NCBI GenBank assembly: GCA_003427395.1 | Contig: BFEA01000422.1 | Coordinates: 396,160 to 460,159 of the forward strand | Reading direction: 5' to 3' | DNA: 64,000 bases | Source of the DNA: Chara braunii | Taxonomy: Eukaryota; Streptophyta; Charophyceae; Charales; Characeae | Notes under the pieces: model-generated | Database searches by the model: none | What the model was told of the DNA's origin: nothing | Seen by the model: the letters and a program-made list of their open reading frames with translations, nothing else | Shown here: positions 1-11,967 of the stretch, piece by piece | Layout: the number at the start of each line of letters is the position of its first letter | Numbering within the stretch: position 1 is the first letter of the stretch | Position numbers and translations under genes: made by a program

Positions 1-91
1 CACTCCCTCTCTCTCTCCCCTCACCAATCTCCCGGTATATGGCATTTTGATTGGATCTGTTATATATTGTCCCCTTTTTTTTCCTCCTTTT

Positions 92-174
<83 letters not shown>

Positions 175-300
175 CCTTTTGTCCTTTGTCCCTCTTTTCC
201 TTTTTTTTGTTCCTTTCTTTTTTCCTTTTTTTTTCTTAGTATAGGCAATAATAAAAAAAAACTCGGAGTTTTTTTCTTTCTACTCGTGTCATAGGCCTTG
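1..300. repeat. Low-complexity pyrimidine tract with 81-nt poly(T)
   Basis: The first bases are CT-rich, then an uninterrupted T run covers about 94-174, followed by C/T-rich sequence to about 240. The open frames here encode only Phe/Leu or Lys runs and are not genes. The run could be a reversed poly(A) tail of a minus-strand retroelement whose body lies outside the window, but nothing next to it shows that. Confidence 0.9.
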
Positions 301-3149
301 AAAAAAACATCCCTGGGCAGTATAATCGGCTAGGTACGGACTATGGGAGCAACTCGCTCTCAGACTATGTCAAAAGGAAGGGGGCCGGGTAAGTGCACGA
401 TTGGTGGACGTTGAGGGCCTGGAGGCTGGAACGGGTCTTTGTTCCATTGGTTCTGGTTCCCTTTTTTCGGTTTTTCGTTGTTTATTTTTCTTGTTTTTCC
501 CTTTTTCTCTTTTTTATTTTGTTGTTTTCGCGGCCGTGAGATTACTGCATCGAATGTGTAAATAGAAGCGGTAGCTTCCATCGAAAGGATGTTATTCCTA
601 GTAAGGCACAAGGACTATAACAAAACAGAACGCAAGGGTTACTATTCATCGGACCACCGTGTGGTAATTCGTTATGACAGCGGGCAGAGCACGGTGCGTT
701 CCGGTTTCACGCGGAGAAGGATTGGGTGTGATGACGAGCGTCATGGACTTCCTCGTCGACTGGGACCTGGAGGAGGAACAACAGGAGGTGGAGGAAGTGG
801 TAACGCTCTCGGCAAGCGGCACCCTCCTGATTTTGTCTTCGCGACCCTGCGCCTAGTCACGATGTCGAGCGCATTGGCCCTCACGTGAACGAGGGCCCTC
901 CCGGCCATGTCACGCAGGAGGTACACAAAACAAAACCATTAGTGAAACAACTTGGGAACGACGCATAAGTATCCCGCGAACCGCCGAGACGGACGCGGTT
1001 GCATCGCTCCTTCGCCGCTCTGGCCGGGTGCGCCAGCAATACATCCCGCGGTCCCCTACGACAGGATAGGTTCCTGCGGGGCATAAGCTACCTTCCCTAA
1101 GGGGCTGTCACCACCCTTAGGGGCGTATCCCTACTGAGCTACCGACCCACGTGCGAAAGTTTTTAGATGCAATTGGAGAGGTAGGTCAGCCGAGGGCGTT
1201 TGCTCGTTCGCCGTGGTATAGATACGTTGGTTAACGCCAAGTGGACTCGAACATCGTTCATTCCTTAGGGCGCTGATCTCCTAAGTACGAAGCAGACGCC
1301 GGTCGACTAGGACGGTCTCATTCAAGCGTGAAACCACAAAATTAATCCTAGTCCCTTAGGCACACAATCAAAAGAAAGTTATAACAACCACACATAATTT
1401 CACGAAAAAGAGTCGACCGTAGTCGACAGGAACATGCCCAATCTGAAATGATAACTGAAAGAATCAGAATCCGACCACCCCGGGTCGAATTCCATAAATA
1501 CAATCATACAATCGCCAATGAGAAGTTGACTACCGATAATAACTTTGATGTCGCCATCGACGTAGTCGGACTGCCTTAGTTTTGACTTGATGAGACACGC
1601 CGCCAAAGTTATTCATTCCAACTAAAGTCGACCTATGATTAAGCACGCATACGCCTGTCTCCATACATTCTCAATCTTCCTGGATGACAGGTTGCTTCAC
1701 GGAGGATTCTTGATCAGGGGCATTGCTTGACGTGTTACATGCCTCTTCCTCTAGGAAATGGTCTGTGGATACTCCTTCCCCTCGCCTGAGCCCAAAGACC
1801 CAGATCTCAAAGGTTGGGCCGTCACCATCGAGTCGACAAAGTACCACCCCCGACAAGTCGGGTCCACTCCAAGTCGATATTAGGGCCGGCTCCGAAAGCA
1901 TACGAACCCCCGCCTTGGATGCTTCCTAGAGAAGAGAATGCGTTCACCGCAAGTAGTTTTCAATTACTCTCATCCCTTATCGGTTCATGGTAACTTAGAC
2001 GTAAAGAATTTGAATGAGATAGAGAATGAGAATCACTTTGACAGGTATAGATATAGAAGGTCATTCCGGATAAAATGTGTCAATCCTGGGAAAATGCTAA
2101 GTCCAATTGACTGCTTTTTCTTTCATGGCACCCGTTGAAGCTACTCATTTCAAAATTCAAGTACTTTCGTCATGCAGGCAAGTGAAAGATAGAATATGAC
2201 AATCCTTTTCTTCATCCCAAATAGGCAATGTCAATCTCAAGCATCCTTCTACCTATCTGCACAACATGCAAAGAAAACAAGTTCAAAAGAAAACAATGCA
2301 ATCCCATATTCTAGTCAGACTTTTCCATTCACATGCATGACTCGCACAACTTTCCTCTGCCTTTTCTTTTGAATATCCAAAACAACAAGGTCAAGCAAAG
2401 TGCGGGTTCACACAGGTGTGAAGGGAAATCTGAGTCATTCAACTAACCTTGAGTGAAGTTTAATTCGGCTAACTCAAGAAAGCCGAGCAATATTCCAATC
2501 AGAGTTGAGAAAGCGACCGCCATTGAAGCTGGAACTATACAGCTCACAACTTCACAACTCGTGGTCGTTCCACTGAACGACGGCCACCTCACCCTCCAAG
2601 TGCTCATATGAGCGAAAGTCACCTTCACAGCAAGACTCAAGTGAGATAACCCTCTAGGAGGGTGTTCCCAACAATGAGTCACATGTGGTCCCAACAGTCC
2701 CAACTGTACTTCCCTTACCAAGGATACTCTCAACCAATCACAAGTCCACGCCTTCTCCAGGTACCACGTACACTCATAATAGCCACCACAATATGTCGGT
2801 TTCGATCTTCAAGGTCAGTCCCACCTAGTCCCAAAATGGTCCCAGACGGTCCCACGTTACAGCCACAGCACTGGATGGCCCCACTCTCATCCTACTTGCG
2901 CTGCGCGCCGCCAAAAAAGAAAAATAAAGGTGGCCTGGTTGAAACTGCATGTGCCGCGAGCCTCCCAAAAATAAGGATGTCTTCCTGGCGCAAGCCGCAA
3001 GCGCTGCAATTCTAATAGTCACTGTCGCGAGCACTCGCTCCGCGTCCTCCTCATGTCACCGGCCCACGCACCACTACCGCACAATCCCAATCGTGCATTA
3101 GCGTTAGCCCAACCTTCAGGTCACACTGGGATCCATTATGATTGCCGCA
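301..3149. other. No gene recognised; unique-looking flank
   Basis: I see no protein with recognisable domains on either strand; open frames are under 120 codons and look accidental. Landmarks are a T/C-rich stretch around 460-530 and several GTCGAC sites between 1300 and 1900. A short minus-strand tRNA A-box-like string occurs near 1125-1145, but without a B box in the right place. Confidence 0.6.
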
Positions 3150-3770
3150 CACTACAAAAAAAATGATGGTGGAATTACCGCTCGTTGCGCCGTTAAACTA
3201 GTACCACGCCGTTGTGCGGCATTATAGTCTAGTCACACACCAAACAAAAACGGCTCCACCCCGCTGCAAGATCCGGCAGCACTGCCGCCGTCGTCATGCC
3301 TCTAAATGGACAGTACTTCCCCTTAACAATATTGCTGCCGTCGTGTCAAAACAAGCGGCAACACTTCCTCACCACTGCCGTTAAAATCAATGCTGCCGCT
3401 GCAAAATCCCGGCAGCGCCTCCGCGCCACCGCCATTAGAACCTGTGCAGCCGCCGCAAAATTTCGGCAGCGCTTCCGCGCCACTGCCGTTAAAATCAATG
3501 CTGCCGCCACAAAAATCCGGCAGCGCCTCCGCGCCACCGCCGTTAGAACCTGTGCAGCCGCCCCAAAATTTCGGCAGCGTTTCCGCGCCACTGGCAAAAA
3601 TATTATGCCGCCGCCGTGCAAAACGGGCAGAACCTCCCCTGCACCGCTTGCCAAAGACCTATCGCCCCCGTGCAAAACGGCCAGAGCTTCCCCTGCACCG
3701 CAACAAAAATAGCTGCCACCGCCGTGCTGTACAGGCAGCACCTTCCCTACACTTCACCAAATGAAGTGGT
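3150..3770 (+). mobile_element. CACTA/EnSpm-like terminus with subterminal repeats (one end only)
   Basis: The sequence at 3150 starts CACTACAAAAAAAATGATGG. CACTACAAAA is the canonical terminus of plant CACTA transposons. It is followed by GC-rich sequence full of short motifs related to GCCGTT, GCAAAA and CGGCAG, including four 54-bp tandem units, which is how CACTA subterminal regions are usually built. I found no matching inverted end (TTTTGTAGTG) downstream and no transposase, so this is a truncated or solo end. The inner limit at 3770 is approximate. The assignment rests on the terminal motif and the subterminal style alone. Confidence 0.5.
3372..3587 (+). repeat. Four 54-bp tandem units (108-bp higher-order period)
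   Basis: Units are 3372-3425, 3426-3479, 3480-3533 and 3534-3587. Units 1 and 3 resemble each other (CCACTGCCGTTAAAATCAAT start), as do units 2 and 4 (CCACCGCC.TTAGAACCTG start), giving a 108-bp repeat duplicated once. Because 54 is a multiple of three, several frames stay open through the array. The ORFs on both strands are a by-product and I do not call them genes. Confidence 0.85.
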
Positions 3771-4357
3771 GGCTATGGCAGCCTCCACTCCCACGTTCAC
3801 TTTAAACCTCCACTCCCCACCTCAGCACCTCCACTGGCAGCACCGCCCTTCTCCAGCAACATGCAATAGCCAGCCAAAATTCACTCAAGTGAATGCCCCA
3901 GCACGGGCCAGCAGCACTGCCACAAGTGTGATGCTGCTGGGTGGAGTGCTGGCTTTTATAGCCAGTCGAAGGCATGTGGGCAACTGCCTTGCCCACAGCC
4001 CGGCAAAAATTCGTCAGAGCTCCTGGCCCTTGATCTAAATCAATGGCCAGGAGCCCTATGCCTTGGTTTCCCCTTAGGGGTACCAGGGTCATCAGTTTCC
4101 TGGTGCACCTGGTCGTTTTCCTAGGCCAGGTGCTCTTGGAAATGGTTGTACTCAGCCATTCCAGGACTGCCCGTTCAACTGAACAGACACTGTCCCATCA
4201 GCCCCTAGAACCTTCTAGGGGCTGTATCTGTTCCACGACCGCGACCATATTCGGCCGTTTTCTTTCTTTTCTTCCTCTTCTTTTTCTCTCTTCTCCTCCT
4301 TCTTTTTGTGTGCAGGGGGCAACTCGTTTTCGAAAATGAGCAGCCACCCCCTCTCAA
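3771..4357. other. No gene seen; flank of LINE copy 1
   Basis: C-rich then T/C-rich sequence with no recognisable coding domain. An imperfect inverted repeat built on CCCGTTC/GAAC occurs near 4165-4190. A related string (AACGAACGGGCA) lies on the other side of LINE copy 1 near 12080 and another near 20660, so this flank may itself be an old repeat. Confidence 0.5.
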
Positions 4358-4370
4358 GTCGCTTCACAGA
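4358..4370 (+). repeat. Target-site duplication of LINE copy 1, left copy
   Basis: GTCGCTTCACAGA here is identical to the 13 bases directly after the poly(A) run at 11955-11967. With the two preceding A residues it could be 15 bp, which the poly(A) tail makes ambiguous. TSDs of this length are typical of target-primed reverse transcription. Confidence 0.9.
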
Positions 4371-5279
4371 TAAGATAGGTTGGAGCTCATGAGTAGTGAT
4401 TGTATGCTAGTAGTTTTGTACGAACAAGGGGACAAAGTGAAATCTACGGTACGGTGACGACGTCAGGCTGGCGTGGTGATAATTTGAAGCTTGATGACTG
4501 AAGGGATAGAGCTCTCACTCGTAGGCGCTCACAAACCCGATCGTTCGAACGGTGCATGGGATCAAACGAGTGTTAATCCTAGATAAAGATATGTTGGCGC
4601 CGTAACCGCTCCGTCAGAGTACTCCGGCAATTATGGCTGTGCAAAGACACAGGAGTCGGCGTCACCGGTCCTACGAGCTAGGGAATTGGAGCACACGTTT
4701 GGATTTTAGTAACGACTCTTTCACATCCGCGCAATAGCCCAGGGATGCTCGTTTGCCGGAAAATTGAAACTTTGCAGAGATTGGCTACAGGGAACACCAG
4801 CAGACAGAGCCAAGTAGTAGCCGGGATATTGGATAGACAGGAGAGTTTACGACATACCTCTATCCCATATAGGGAAAAGGTTATCCTACTCTCAATCTTA
4901 CGATCTCACGAGGATTGTTATAACATCTGTTTCAAGCCGTGCTGTACACTTGGCCTAGTGATTGGATGCTCATTTGCTGCACGAGTAAGGATACATGCCC
5001 AACTGGATGAGAAATGTCTGTTGATCCTCTCGCTCCTTCAAGTAATCGCTTTACCGATCTCGCTCTTATCACCCTTCCCACAGTATCAGTAAGTGTGGGA
5101 AGGACACACGAATTGGGAAATTTGATGCTTACCTGTGCTTGAAGCCTAGGGGACGAAGATACTGCTAGGGGAACAGGCAATATAGAGTACAGGTTGCAAG
5201 GGGATTTGGGAATTAAGACGGTAGTCCAAACTGGGGAAAAAAGGTGTTGACACTGCCGAGTAACCGGGAGGCTGGCAAC
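4371..5279 (+). other. 5' leader of LINE copy 1
   Basis: About 909 bp lie between the TSD and the ORF1 start. No long ORF with a recognisable product is present. I could not align it by eye to the corresponding leader of copy 2, so the leaders may have diverged or been exchanged. Promoter elements are presumably here but I cannot point to any. Confidence 0.6.
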
Positions 5280-7702
5280 ATGAATGGGCAAGATGAAAAC
5301 GAGGTACAGCCAGATCTCTCAGATGATGAAAAGGCCAGACTCTGGAACTTATTCGACGAGTGCTACCGCCAGAGAATTCTGCCTTCGGGGCTATGTACCT
5401 CTCAATTTACCAAAGTCATTAGGGAACCAGACAGAGTCAGGGTGAAAATAGACCCCAGACTGTATGAAGTTCAAACACAGTGGCTTAAAACTCACGTGGT
5501 CACGGTGTTCTTTGGACAGGCGACAATAGCTCTACCCCTGGATGTTAAAAGGAGAGCAATTAGACTGTACGAAAATGGATGGATAGGTATGCCGATGCTC
5601 GGTGATGAACCTAAAAGAGGCTTCTTCAGGAATGAGGGAAAAAACCTTATCCTACGTGGCAAGCACCAAGGAAGTAGCGGAATGGATGTTGAGAATGGGT
5701 TCAAATGAAATCGAGCTGGACGGTAGGAAATACGAGATTTTCTTCAGACCATGGATGTCTGAACAGCAGCTTCAGAACTAGAGGGAAAAACTGAAAATCG
5801 ACTCTTTCTGGGTCAGATGTCTCCGCATTCCCCTGGCAGCATTGCCAGTCATGAAGGACGCAGTCGAAATGGTTTTTGGAAAAGTCATCAAGACAAATCC
5901 GGTTTCCAAAAAAACGGAAGAAGCAGAACTCATGAGCATCAGATTTGATTTAGAGCCAGATGCAAAACGGAGATACACCAGGTATCTAACGGTCGACATG
6001 CCTAACAACGGGGGCACATCAGAAATTGAGGTAGCAGCTCCAGACTCGCCTTGGTGTGCTGCATGCAAGGGTTTTTTTCATTATGAATTTGACAAGGAAT
6101 GCCCGACAAGATTTTGGAAAGGGAACGCACGAACCTCTCCAGAACAGGTATGGAGATCCCAGACGCCACCACCCCCCTCAACTCCCCCTTCCCCCTCCCC
6201 CCCCCTTCATGATGGGGGCGGTCCGTCCCCGGCCCGTAAAGCCGGGGGAAGACCGGTCCATCCATGGAGCAGGGGGAATGAGGGGGATGCAGGGAGGGGG
6301 GGGGAGGAAGGGGTGGGAGAGGGGGTCCCCCCCCCCTCCCCCCCACACACACAGTGATCCAAGAGGTAGGCGACATGATACAAGAGATAATTTTCCCCCT
6401 CCTCCTCCATCCGAAAGATCAGAATTTATCGAATCAGACCAAGAGCACGGTTTTGGGAGACCAGAAGAGGACTCTTGGCTAAAAAGCAGGTATAACACTT
6501 GCTCTGAACCAGAATCGGAAAGGCTAGATAATCCTCGCCGAAGAAGAAACTCGACAGACAACAGGACAGCCATCGAGTTCTTCCCCTCGAAGCATGACAA
6601 CGCAGCCTATTCGGAAGAACACAGATCACTGATCCCATTCGCGGGATGGGGAAACCACAGTAGGAGGGAATCCAGAGAGAGAGCGGATGAACATAGATGG
6701 CAGCATATGGCGCAAGGGGAATCCCAGGGGGTTACCCTGCGCCTAACTGCTAACCCAAACACAGAACTGGAACAACGACCCCTGTCACACACCGAGCAAA
6801 AGGAGTACGCAGATTCCTCACCAGAGCGGGTAGGAGGGGAAAGCAATGGCAAGAGGGCCTCCTCCTCCCAAAAGAAAGCCCGTACTAATGGGACCAACAG
6901 TGGGAAAGAAGTGGCCAGATCCGCAAACAGAGCTCTTTTCCCTAAATCGCACACAGACTTAGGGACAAGTGGCACTTCCTCAAGAACTCTGAAGATAAGA
7001 GAGGAAAGGAAGTCCAGCAAAAGCTCTAGACTGCCAGCTTTAGCGGACGCCAGACCAATGAAAACGTTAGGACGGGGGGACAAGGCCTCAATAGAGGAAC
7101 ACCTAATACCCCTGATCTGCAATTCCTCATATCAGGGCCCGATGGTCCTCACTTTCAACGACCCAGCCTGCGCTCTGAACCTGCCATCAGCTAAAGTTAC
7201 GGGGCAGCCCACGGAACTGTCGATCCTGGGTATGGTGAGGAAGATCATCAAGGTTATTGGACAAGTCAGAATCCTCCCACAACCCAGGATGCGCAGACAC
7301 ATCGTAGAAAACGCAGCACGGAAAAAAAATTGTATGTACCCTGTCTTCCTGCATGCTCACATTTATGAGGAACTGAGGGATAATTTTCAGGAACTGTTCT
7401 TATTCTAGGTAGCACTATCTGAGTTCGCACACAAAAACAGCAAAACATTGCAGTCCGTTGACCTAGTAAAAGATCTCACAGCGTTGGCCATACCAGATTG
7501 GTTGGCAGAATCTGCTCTGACAGACTTGATTCTGTCGGAACAGTTTGGAGCCCAGCTAAAGAGCCCATGGACTCTCATTGAGCTCCCGGCATCAACAGAT
7601 GAGGAAGGAAAAAGAAGAAAGGTCCCACGGGATCAATCTCGCCGTATCCAACATTCAGGCGGGGTGGTAAGACCATCAAATGGTTACCCCAAACCGCATT
7701 AG
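5280..7702 (+). pseudogene. LINE ORF1 (nucleic-acid-binding protein), copy 1, broken
   Basis: The likely start is ATG 5280 (MNGQDENEVQ), which matches the N-terminal layout of copy 2. About the first 280 residues match copy 2: an acidic N-terminus, a conserved block around ..QTQWLKTHVVTVFFG.., and a C-X2-C-X4-H-X6-C motif near 6057-6110 (WCAACKGFFHYEFDKECP). A long Pro/Gly/Ser-rich linker from a C-rich then G-rich tract (6165-6350) and a charged, Arg-rich middle follow. The C-terminal ~200 residues again match copy 2. The reading frame is lost near 5640, there is a TAG near 5780, further frame changes near 6170-6360, and an in-frame TAG at 7406. In L1 elements ORF1 proteins bind the element RNA; that role is inferred from position and the finger. 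Confidence 0.8.
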
Positions 7703-8474
7703 AGTAGCTTGTTGGAATGTACTCGGATTAGGTGACACTTCGGATCCCTTTAAAAAAAGCAAGTTATCCTCATTGTGCCATGCAAATAAAATTCACATTC
7801 TATGCGGACAAGAGACTAAACTGGACCAAAACAAAATTGACCTAGCTCAAGGGTGGTGGAACGGACCCCAATTCTGGGCCCCCGCAGATGGCTCCAAAGG
7901 GGGCACCTGCATCCTAATTCAGGAAAACTTGGAAATCGACATTTTAGATAATTTTTCTGACCCTTTGGGCCGATTCGTGTGGGTGAAGTTCTTGTTGGCA
8001 GATGAAGAATGGGTTGTTATGTCGATTTATGCCCCAGTAGACTATCCCGAACGTGTGAGATTTTTCGAAAGTCTGCCCGCAATTATTCCGGACACGAGAA
8101 ATCTGATCCTAGCAGCAGATTGGAATACAGTCCTGCTTCCAGGACTAGATTCACCTACGGCATTCAACACCACGCAAGATACCATCCTTCTATCGGAATT
8201 CATGGCAGCTCAGGATTTTGCAGATGTCTGTCGAGTCATGAACCCCGACACTCCAGGGTACACATGGATTGGCGCACAGCCGAAGCCCTACCTTCCAGCG
8301 CCGATGAGGCGCATGGACTTCATTCTAGCAAGAGGAACACTGATGGATAGATGCATAAGCTTGAGAATTCTAGTTGGAACGCTCTCAGATCACCACCCGG
8401 TACTGCTAGAAATAATCATTACGCACAGTGCAAAAATTCAAAGGCACCTTCAGGCTCAATGTAGCCCATCTTAG
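7680..8474 (+). pseudogene. LINE ORF2 N-terminus: AP-like endonuclease domain, copy 1
   Basis: ATG 7680 opens inside the last 23 bases of ORF1, in the +1 frame relative to it. The ~265 codons form an exonuclease-endonuclease-phosphatase domain with its usual catalytic blocks in order: CWN near residue 11, QETKL near 43, IYAP, DWN, RMDF and SDHHPV. All these residues look intact, so this domain by itself could have been active. The domain nicks target DNA to prime reverse transcription in L1-type elements. The frame ends at 8474 by a shift; coding similarity continues in another frame (8428-8664). Confidence 0.88.
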
Positions 8475-11130
8475 AGATCCGGGTATTATTAAATGGATTA
8501 ATAAGCACATGATACGATGGCAATCAGCCAAAGATCTATTTAGTAATGAGGAATTCTGGGCGGACGCAGGCCTGACCATGTTACAATCACCCCTGGATGT
8601 TTTTTCGCAGATAAAAGCATGTAACCGCAACCTGAAAGAACAGAACTCAAACGGAAAATACTAGAAGCTGAATCTCACTTAGGGGCGGATCCGTACTCAG
8701 ACTTTCACTGGAATAAAATCAGGAAAACTTTGACACAGGAATTGGAAGGGTTGGAAACACAGAAACAAGAACAATGGCTGGAGTGGCTGAAAGTTAGAAG
8801 GATCATTAGGAACTGGCGGCCAATATCACTTTTAAATGTATCATATAAACTATTAGCCAAAACACTAGCGATGGGACTAGCTAGACATCTACCGCAGTTG
8901 ACTGGTGAAGAACAAGGAGCGTTCATCCAGGGAAGATCAGTTTTTGAAAATATTTTGACCACGGTCAGTCCCTGGAAATTATCAGTAAGAAGAAACGGGA
9001 AGTAGCTGTGATGATGTTGGACATGGAGAAAGCCTATGACAAAGTCGGATGGGCTTTCGTATCCACCACACTGAGAAATATGCAATTCGGGACGCCCTTT
9101 TGCCAAATGGTGCAAGCAATGTACTCCAAAGTCACGGCGGTAGTCAATGTAAACGGCAAACACTCCAATGAATTCAAAATTTCTCGTTCACTGCGACAGG
9201 GTTGCCCCTTAGCCCCGCTCCTATTTGTACTACAGCTACAGAGCCTACTAGACAATATAAGATTCAATACTTCAATTGTTGGCTTAAAACTTTCTTTCTC
9301 AATACACTGGAAATGCAGCGCGATCGCCGACGACCTAACGATTGCCTGCGACAACAAGAGAGAGTCACTAGAAAAACTGCGCAAAGTTATTGACGAATAC
9401 TGTATATTGTCGAAAGCTTCGATCAATTGGGACAAATCTGCTTATCTCCTCCTCCCCTCCCTTAACCTGGAAGAGGATTGTGGGATGAAACGAGTACCGG
9501 TAGAAAATTCAGAAAGATTACTAGGATTCCAAGTATCATTGTCGGACGCCTCAAACACACAAGATACTCTATTGGCCTCCAAAGTCATGACTCGCATAGC
9601 AAACTGGGAGAAGAACAACTCTCTATCTTTGTTCGGGAGGGCCCTGGTCCTCTCCTCAGCGGCCTTCTCACTACTACGGTATCCATGCACGATTCACCTA
9701 CTAGGACATACTGCATACAAAATTATCCGCAGAGCGGCGTCAAGATACCTTTGGAAACCAAGAGCGGGCGAAGATCGAGGTTTTTTAACGAAAGTAGCCT
9801 GGGATGTGATCTCCACCAAGAGAGACCAAGGTGGTCTAGTTGTAATAGACCCGAAACTGCAAAATAGAGCTCTATCGGTCAAATGGCCAGTGAAAGGCAT
9901 GATGGAACAACAAACAAAGTACTGGAAATTAATCGCATAATATATTCTTGCGGCAGAATGGGACCTAGAAACCCCGTCTGATGTATGGAGATGCGTGGCA
10001 ATTCCCTCCTTCGCTCGTAAACGACCAAGGAGCAAAGTATGGAGAAATTTTCTATTTGCCTGGAACAAAGTCCGCCCCAACACAAGGGAAAATCCAAGTA
10101 CCAAATCAGAAGTTTTACGACAGCCGCTGTTTGACAACAATTTAATCACTCAAGAGGACCAAAGGCCATTTCCGGCAGGCGAAGAAAAAGGGAGTTTCGG
10201 TAAATTTTGGATTCGTAAGGGAATCATTCAAATTAGAGACCTTTGGAATGACACAAAAGAGGAATGGAAAACACTTGATGAGATCAGAGCACTGCTCTCG
10301 AGGATACACAATATCCGTGCCAACTTTGAGAAATTGCGCAAGGCAATCCCAGTTCACTGGACAGGTATCCTCAAGTGATCCCTGACCCAAACAAGTAACA
10401 CATGGGTCAGAAGAGAATCAGAGCCAAACTGCGTGTGGAGAATTCTTGGCCCAGCGATCCCATCGGGGGTCAGAGTCCAGAAACGGGTCTTTACGTCGAC
10501 ATCCACATAATTAAAGACACTCAACTTTTCGGAAGAACTCAGCAGCAACCCAGAGGATGAATGGGATGATCTTGTTGAAGTAAGGGTTTGGTCGCGCTTT
10601 GATAATCAAGGGAAAGAAATCTGTTCTTTAGGAAAGGATGCTGACTCTTACACTGCAGAACCATTCATACAGGGATGGAAACACAAAGCCCAAAATCTCA
10701 GTTCACGCCTTTAATACAATACAAAGTCAGCATTGGGGTAGCTGTTCATAAAGACCAAGTCAAAAAGAAACCTGCTTCAATGGTAATAAATAGATGGGAG
10801 ACTCGTCCAAACCATTCAATGACGGAAGCGTCCTTTGATCAGATCTATAAACAACTGAAACAGCGGCCAGATCAGAGAATCGCAAGTTTACTATGGTTGC
10901 AGACCCTGTGTGTCATCCCATCTGCAGAGTGGCTTCTTGAGAAGAAGATGGAAGTGGCTAGGGCATGTAGTAGATGTAGATGGGCCTAGGAAACCACGAC
11001 ACACGTTTGGACAAGCTGCCCCTTTTCCCTCAGAATATGGCAATGGTGGCGGAAGCACTAGAAAGAATTCTCGAAAGAGGCATTTCTATGGACAGATCAG
11101 TGGATCGAACAGGTGTGAGCCCCGGAATTC
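8475..11130 (+). pseudogene. LINE ORF2 RT and C-terminal zinc finger, copy 1, deleted and broken
   Basis: Similarity to copy 2 runs through 8428-8664, 8730-9005, 9008-9940, 9995-10378 and 10675-11130. RT motifs seen are RPISLLNV, GAFIQGRS, the catalytic DMEKAYDKVGW, SRSLRQGCPLAPLLF and AIADDLT, where the FADD/YADD box reads IADD. Between WLEWLKVR and RNWRPIS about 505 bp are missing compared with copy 2, removing the first part of RT. A frameshift lies near 8970. In-frame stops occur at 9938, 10376 and several places after. The C-terminal finger is CSRC followed by ETTTHVWTSCP (10960-11030), the zf-RVT pattern of plant LINEs, with a stop inside it. Non-functional. Confidence 0.85.
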
Positions 11131-11954
11131 AGAACTACAGTTCAAGAACTACAGTTCTGGCTGGGGATATGTTGGCTAGACATGCAGAGCAATCATCATG
11201 CAGGTCATCTGGCAATCACGTAACAAGGCGCTGTTTGAAGGAACCCTCCCTGGCAAAGGACAGCTACAAGCACAAGTACGAACACAGTAGATATATATTA
11301 TTCTGATGGACAAGCAAAGGAAGGGCCTGGTTTGGTTCACACAGACGTGGGCTGGGAACAACCCACTAGCCTCGGTGTCCATGGACCAGAAGATTTCGCT
11401 GGCTCCCTGGCTAAGTCGGAAGATATAATTGAAATAGAGATTCGGGCTCAAGGTTTGGTTTATAAGCCCAGAGAGATAGCTTCAGTAAAAGAGGGTGGTT
11501 CAAGTAAGTATAGAGTCCGGGGGAGAAATGTCCAAATACCACTTTTTGCAGCTAAAGTTCACTTTCTTTTAGTTAATTAGTCAGCCAAGTTTGCTTGTTT
11601 TACAGTCTAGGCCCGTGTGACTAGGTTAGACTGAAGGATTGGACGGCTGAAAGGCTGAGAGGTTGTATGGTCCAATTTAGACTAAGCTTAGAAGACAGAT
11701 GTGAGGACTGACCTGGTTAGGATTGGCTTGTGGTTTTGGGATGTTGCCCCCACTTCCAGCTGCAATTTGTTTTAAAGCTAAGCCGGGTAAAGCTCCCGGC
11801 AGTTTGGTGAATGGTTTTCCCGGGTAGACTGTGGGGACCCCGGCCCCGATTTCTTGATCCAGTTATAAGGGACGCTGGGCTCGGTTCCCAGCACGTGATG
11901 CTCCCCACAAATAGACTGGAGCCTTGATTTCATGTAAAAAAAAAAAAAAAAAAA
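11131..11954 (+). other. 3' region and poly(A) of LINE copy 1
   Basis: After the zinc finger no further coding similarity is evident. The element ends in 19 A residues (11936-11954), directly followed by the right TSD. Minor open frames here are unsupported. Confidence 0.75.
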
Positions 11955-11967
11955 GTCGCTTCACAGA
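11955..11967 (+). repeat. Target-site duplication of LINE copy 1, right copy
   Basis: GTCGCTTCACAGA, identical to 4358-4370, abuts the poly(A) tail and so fixes the 3' end of the element. The flanking bases differ after this point (GACGAAC here, TAAGATA on the left). Confidence 0.9.

Larger units (their letters stand above)
4371..11954 (+). mobile_element. L1-like LINE, copy 1, full span but inactivated
   Basis: Both boundaries are fixed by the 13-bp TSD. The element has a ~0.9-kb 5' leader, ORF1 (5280-7702) with a C-terminal zinc-knuckle-like motif, ORF2 with an AP-type endonuclease, reverse transcriptase and a zf-RVT-like C-terminal finger, a ~0.8-kb 3' region and a 19-nt poly(A). This is the plant L1 layout. 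ORF1 has a frameshift and in-frame stops. ORF2 has frameshifts, stops, and a ~0.5-kb deletion removing the N-terminal part of RT relative to copy 2. The element is therefore dead, although its 5' end was not truncated at insertion. Confidence 0.9.

Noticed and set aside
60-294. Phe/Leu-rich open frames over poly(T)
   Set aside because: Pure homopolymer translation.
1105-1260. Minus-strand tRNA-like strings (TAGCTCAGTAGG near 1130; TTCGAGTCCAC near 1245)
   Set aside because: The A-box and B-box-like words are in the wrong order for one transcript, and I could not draw an acceptor stem or cloverleaf.
3296-4092. Overlapping Ala/Pro-rich open frames on both strands
   Set aside because: Produced by 54-bp tandem repeats in a presumed transposon end; all frames stay open because the period is a multiple of three.
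6165-6360. C-rich then G-rich tract in LINE ORF1 as a CRISPR-like or regulatory structure
   Set aside because: No spacer-repeat pattern; it codes a Pro/Gly-rich linker, and similar homopolymer slippage is common in this window.
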